6,153 nucleotides of DNA, taken from NCBI GenBank assembly GCA_025462805.1, contig JAOAPJ010000372.1, positions 1 to 6,153 on the forward strand. Direction: 5' to 3'. The notes beneath the pieces were generated by a model. That model ran no database searches, had not been told where the DNA came from, and was given only the letters and a program-made list of their open reading frames with translations. Shown here piece after piece: positions 5,722-6,153 of the stretch. The first letter of the stretch is position 1. The number at the start of each line of letters is the position of its first letter. The translations under genes were made by a program, and so were the position numbers. The stretch is from Acidobacteriaceae bacterium. Lineage in GTDB: Bacteria > Acidobacteriota > Terriglobia > Terriglobales > Acidobacteriaceae.

Positions 5722-6153
5722 CTACCGCAGCAGGCGCAGTGCGTTCTCCCGATACACCTTGCGCAGCACGTCGTCCGGAAGGAACACTCCATAAATCTTC
5801 CAGCGCCCCTGCCGCGATGCGTGCGATGGATAATCGAAGTACTCATCCGCTGTTTCGAGGAATCGATAATAGAGCCGGTACATCTCGACCTCGGGCAGCA
5901 GGTCGGTGCCGAAGAGAATGCGATCCGCGAAGCGCAGGAATAGCTCCCGCGAGCGATAGGGCTGCCGGCCCAACTCCGGTGTGCGGGCGCTGATGTCCAC
6001 GTAGAGGTTCGGGTATTGCTCGAGCGCCCAGGTGAGGGATGCAAGATCCTCGCCGCTCTCCGCCATATGCGCGGCCACGAATATCGTCTCCGGGTGCCGC
6101 GCGATGACGCGGTTGCGCTGCTCCAGAAGCTCGCGCTTGCTATATCGCGCACC
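5722..6153 (-). CDS. Amidohydrolase-2 family TIM-barrel metal-dependent hydrolase (5'-truncated by window edge)
   Basis: The minus-strand frame is open from the right edge to TAG at 5722-5724, giving the C-terminal 143 residues of a protein that in this family is usually about 300-370 long. In the visible part, FVAAHMAES (25-33) carries the conserved barrel-strand His at 29. YPNLYVDISAR (47-57) is the next strand region. RILFGTDLLPE (78-88) carries the GTD aspartate, Asp84, that binds metal or acts as the catalytic acid/base in amidohydrolase-2 proteins. KVYRENALRLL (132-142) is the usual C-terminal helix. The family hydrolyses or decarboxylates varied small cytoplasmic substrates, so the substrate cannot be named; the N-terminal HxH metal motif lies outside the window. 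An internal ATG at 6078 is not the true start, because coding similarity continues upstream of it (QRNRVIARHPETIF). The gene converges on the acyltransferase with an 81-base gap. Confidence 0.85.
   Translation of the reverse strand, partial: GARYSKRELLEQRNRVIARHPETIFVAAHMAESGEDLASLTWALEQYPNLYVDISARTPELGRQPYRSRELFLRFADRILFGTDLLPEVEMYRLYYRFLETADEYFDYPSHASRQGRWKIYGVFLPDDVLRKVYRENALRLLR

Noticed and set aside
5331..5993. 220-codon plus-strand frame spanning the convergent gap
   Set aside because: It overlaps the acyltransferase C-terminus out of frame and is antisense to the amidohydrolase. Pro/Arg/Ala-rich composition indicates a shadow frame.
5722..6078. Short amidohydrolase starting at the internal ATG at 6078
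   Set aside because: The same frame is open to the window edge and the upstream residues look like family sequence (helix before the conserved His strand), so the gene is truncated by the window rather than short.

Overview
The window looks like chromosomal DNA of an Acidobacteriota member, probably class Terriglobia (Acidobacteriaceae). The basis is the style of the genes: high GC with dense antisense open frames, a very large Oar-like TonB-dependent receptor with an N-terminal carboxypeptidase-regulatory-like domain, a Tat-exported GH109-type Gfo/Idh/MocA protein, and an HGSNAT-like membrane acyltransferase. The taxonomic call is inference; no rRNA or other marker gene is present.

Layout from left to right. 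(1) Bases 1-624, minus strand: the first 208 codons of a Tat-secreted Gfo/Idh/MocA protein of the glycoside hydrolase 109 type, cut by the left edge. (2) Bases 634-4071, minus strand: a complete 1145-residue outer-membrane TonB-dependent receptor. It lies upstream of gene 1 in the same transcription unit; 9 bases separate stop and start, and the ribosome binding site of gene 1 overlaps the receptor stop codon. (3) Bases 4072-4386: a 315-base divergent intergenic region. It holds a good sigma-70-type promoter for the receptor, a 10-bp-period direct repeat near the predicted transcription start, a short leader hairpin, and several dyads towards the plus-strand gene. (4) Bases 4387-5640, plus strand: a complete 417-residue polytopic membrane protein related to heparan-alpha-glucosaminide N-acetyltransferase, starting at GTG. 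(5) Bases 5641-5721: a short convergent gap with only a weak dyad. (6) Bases 5722-6153, minus strand: the last 143 codons of an amidohydrolase-2 family TIM-barrel hydrolase, cut by the right edge.

A plausible reading is a small glycan or amino-sugar locus. The receptor would import or bind an oligosaccharide at the outer membrane, and the GH109-type enzyme would act on it in the periplasm. The divergent acyltransferase could transfer acetyl groups across the inner membrane to an amino sugar. Only the receptor-GH109 coupling is strongly supported by the sequence; substrate and cooperation of the other genes are inference. I found no tRNA, rRNA, CRISPR array, insertion sequence, phage or defence gene, and no convincing wholly new system.
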